This document shows positions 6,430-6,944 of a stretch of DNA of 6,944 bases, piece by piece. A program made the translations under genes and the position numbers. Within the stretch, counting starts at the first letter, position 1; every line of letters starts with the position of its first letter. The notes beneath the pieces are model-generated. The model made no database searches and had not been told where the DNA came from. It saw nothing but the letters and a program-made list of their open reading frames with translations. Source of the DNA: an uncultured Pseudomonadota bacterium (GTDB lineage Bacteria; Pseudomonadota; Gammaproteobacteria; Burkholderiales; SG8-41); assembly GCA_946885605.1 (NCBI GenBank), contig CAMPGR010000166.1:1-6944 (forward strand), written 5' to 3'.

Positions 6430-6822
6430 ATGAATGGCACGCATGCGCAGCCGCCCGGCTCACATTACAACGATCCGACGTCATTCGCCGGGTTCACATT
6501 TAACGGCAACCAGAATCTAGACGCCCTCGCCGGCTTCTATGGCCTTGCGACGCCCGTGCTCGCATCGCAAGTGACGCTGGCGCAATATCTCGCGCAAGTC
6601 TGCCACGGCGACGTACGGCCGGGGTTCTGCATCAGTGTGGGAAACGCGCAGCTGGTCGTCCTCGACGTCGAGGAGGGCGCCATCAGCAAGGTAGGCCTCG
6701 AGTTCTGCCCACGGAGGCGCCCGCGGCCTTCGCCGGAGGCATACACCACCACCGCCATTCCTGACCGGCCGCGCTATATACAGCGTTCCTTGCCGTCATA
6801 CCCAACGACCGCGCCATACTGA
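6430..6822 (+). CDS. Stand-alone CorC/HlyC-type transporter-associated domain protein (tentative)
   Basis: A 130-residue soluble protein. Residues about 19-92 resemble the small transporter-associated (CorC_HlyC) domain found at the C-terminus of K+/H+ antiporters and of CBS-domain magnesium/cobalt proteins. FAGFTFNGNQNLDALAGFYG is followed by TLAQYLAQVCHGDVRPGFCI and the closing strand pattern QLVVLDVEEGAISKVGLEF (74-92), which matches the domain's final '...V..VedGrI.rVgl' pattern. In those proteins it is cytosolic and thought to regulate transport. Here no membrane domain or CBS pair precedes it: the frame is closed just upstream. It is either a free regulatory domain or a remnant of a transporter. 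After residue 93 the sequence becomes proline- and arginine-rich low complexity (RRRPRPSP), possibly non-homologous tail. Start chosen from the GGAGGAG site; GTG 6391 would add 13 residues. It is followed by a palindrome and the dif site. Confidence 0.55.
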   Translation: MNGTHAQPPGSHYNDPTSFAGFTFNGNQNLDALAGFYGLATPVLASQVTLAQYLAQVCHGDVRPGFCISVGNAQLVVLDVEEGAISKVGLEFCPRRRPRPSPEAYTTTAIPDRPRYIQRSLPSYPTTAPY

Positions 6823-6839
6823 GCATGGCAAGCGGACCA

Positions 6840-6862
6840 GGTGTCGGGCGCTAACCGACACC
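6840..6862 (+). terminator. Perfect 8-bp palindrome, possible terminator
   Basis: GGTGTCGG (6840-6847) and CCGACACC (6855-6862) form an uninterrupted 8-bp stem with a 7-base loop, 17 bases after the stop codon of the preceding gene. There is no T-tract after it (CCTGATAG follows), so termination would be inefficient. It could equally be a protein-binding dyad beside dif. Confidence 0.4.
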
Positions 6863-6879
6863 CCTGATAGCCTCCAGCG

Positions 6880-6907
6880 ATTTAACATAATATACATTAT
6901 ACGAAGT
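6880..6907 (-). other. dif: dif site, XerC/XerD recombination site
   Basis: Read on the minus strand this is a 28-base dif site. The XerC half is ACTTCGTATAA (6907-6897), the central region TGTATA (6896-6891) and the XerD half TTATGTTAAAT (6890-6880). The central hexamer and XerD half are identical to E. coli dif, and 7 of 11 XerC-half positions match. Against the proteobacterial consensus (R N T K C G C at the left end) there is one difference, T for C at the seventh position. dif is where XerCD resolves chromosome dimers under FtsK control, and it normally marks the replication terminus. Some phages and genetic elements use it, or copies of it, as an attachment site. AT-rich flanks stand out in otherwise GC-rich DNA. 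No second copy is in the window. Confidence 0.9.
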
Positions 6908-6944
6908 AGCCCATTCCTTACTCTATACCAAAATCAGACGACAG

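Noticed and set aside
6177..6444. Two overlapping minus-strand ORFs of 87 codons.
   Set aside because: No SD, composition unlike a real protein, and they overlap the start of the better supported plus-strand gene.
6892..6907. A 16-base identity to the P1 loxP spacer and right arm (ATACATTATACGAAGT), suggesting a lox site or vector sequence.
   Set aside because: The left lox arm is poor (6 of 13) while the whole 28 bases match the dif consensus. The lox resemblance is explained by dif.

Overview
The window looks like a piece of a GC-rich proteobacterial chromosome, most likely betaproteobacterial. The evidence is the high GC content, GC-biased third codon positions, a YgfX-type protein (a beta/gammaproteobacterial family) and a dif site that agrees with the proteobacterial dif consensus at 27 of 28 positions. 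The dif site at 6880-6907, near the right edge, is the most informative element. It suggests the window lies at or near the replication terminus, or beside an element that integrates through XerCD.

Left block (46-4814), all on the minus strand, read from right to left: a soluble PAS-HisKA-HATPase sensor histidine kinase; a helix-rich protein of unknown function; a 145-base gap with a cluster of palindromes resembling REP/REPIN elements; a trehalose-synthase-like GH13 enzyme; and a short-chain dehydrogenase with a hydrophobic C-terminal tail. The last two are 8 bases apart and almost certainly share a transcript. No response regulator lies beside the kinase.

Middle (4815-5371): a 128-base divergent intergenic region holding a tandem 8-base repeat, then a plus-strand YgfX-like two-helix membrane protein without its usual sdhE partner.

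Right block (5372-6944), sparse and accessory in character. On the minus strand, an extended -10 promoter and a very strong Shine-Dalgarno sequence drive a 93-residue protein of unknown function. Its stop codon overlaps the start of a second small gene (TGATG). That second gene is broken by an apparent one-base deletion after codon 16, beyond which about 95 codons remain open in the -1 frame. After about 390 bases with no convincing gene comes a plus-strand ORF whose core resembles a CorC/HlyC transporter-associated domain, detached from any membrane transporter. A perfect 8-bp palindrome and then dif close the window.

The best candidates for something undescribed are the translationally coupled, frameshifted small-gene pair and the orphan transporter-associated domain protein next to dif. 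All assignments are by eye; no database search was run.
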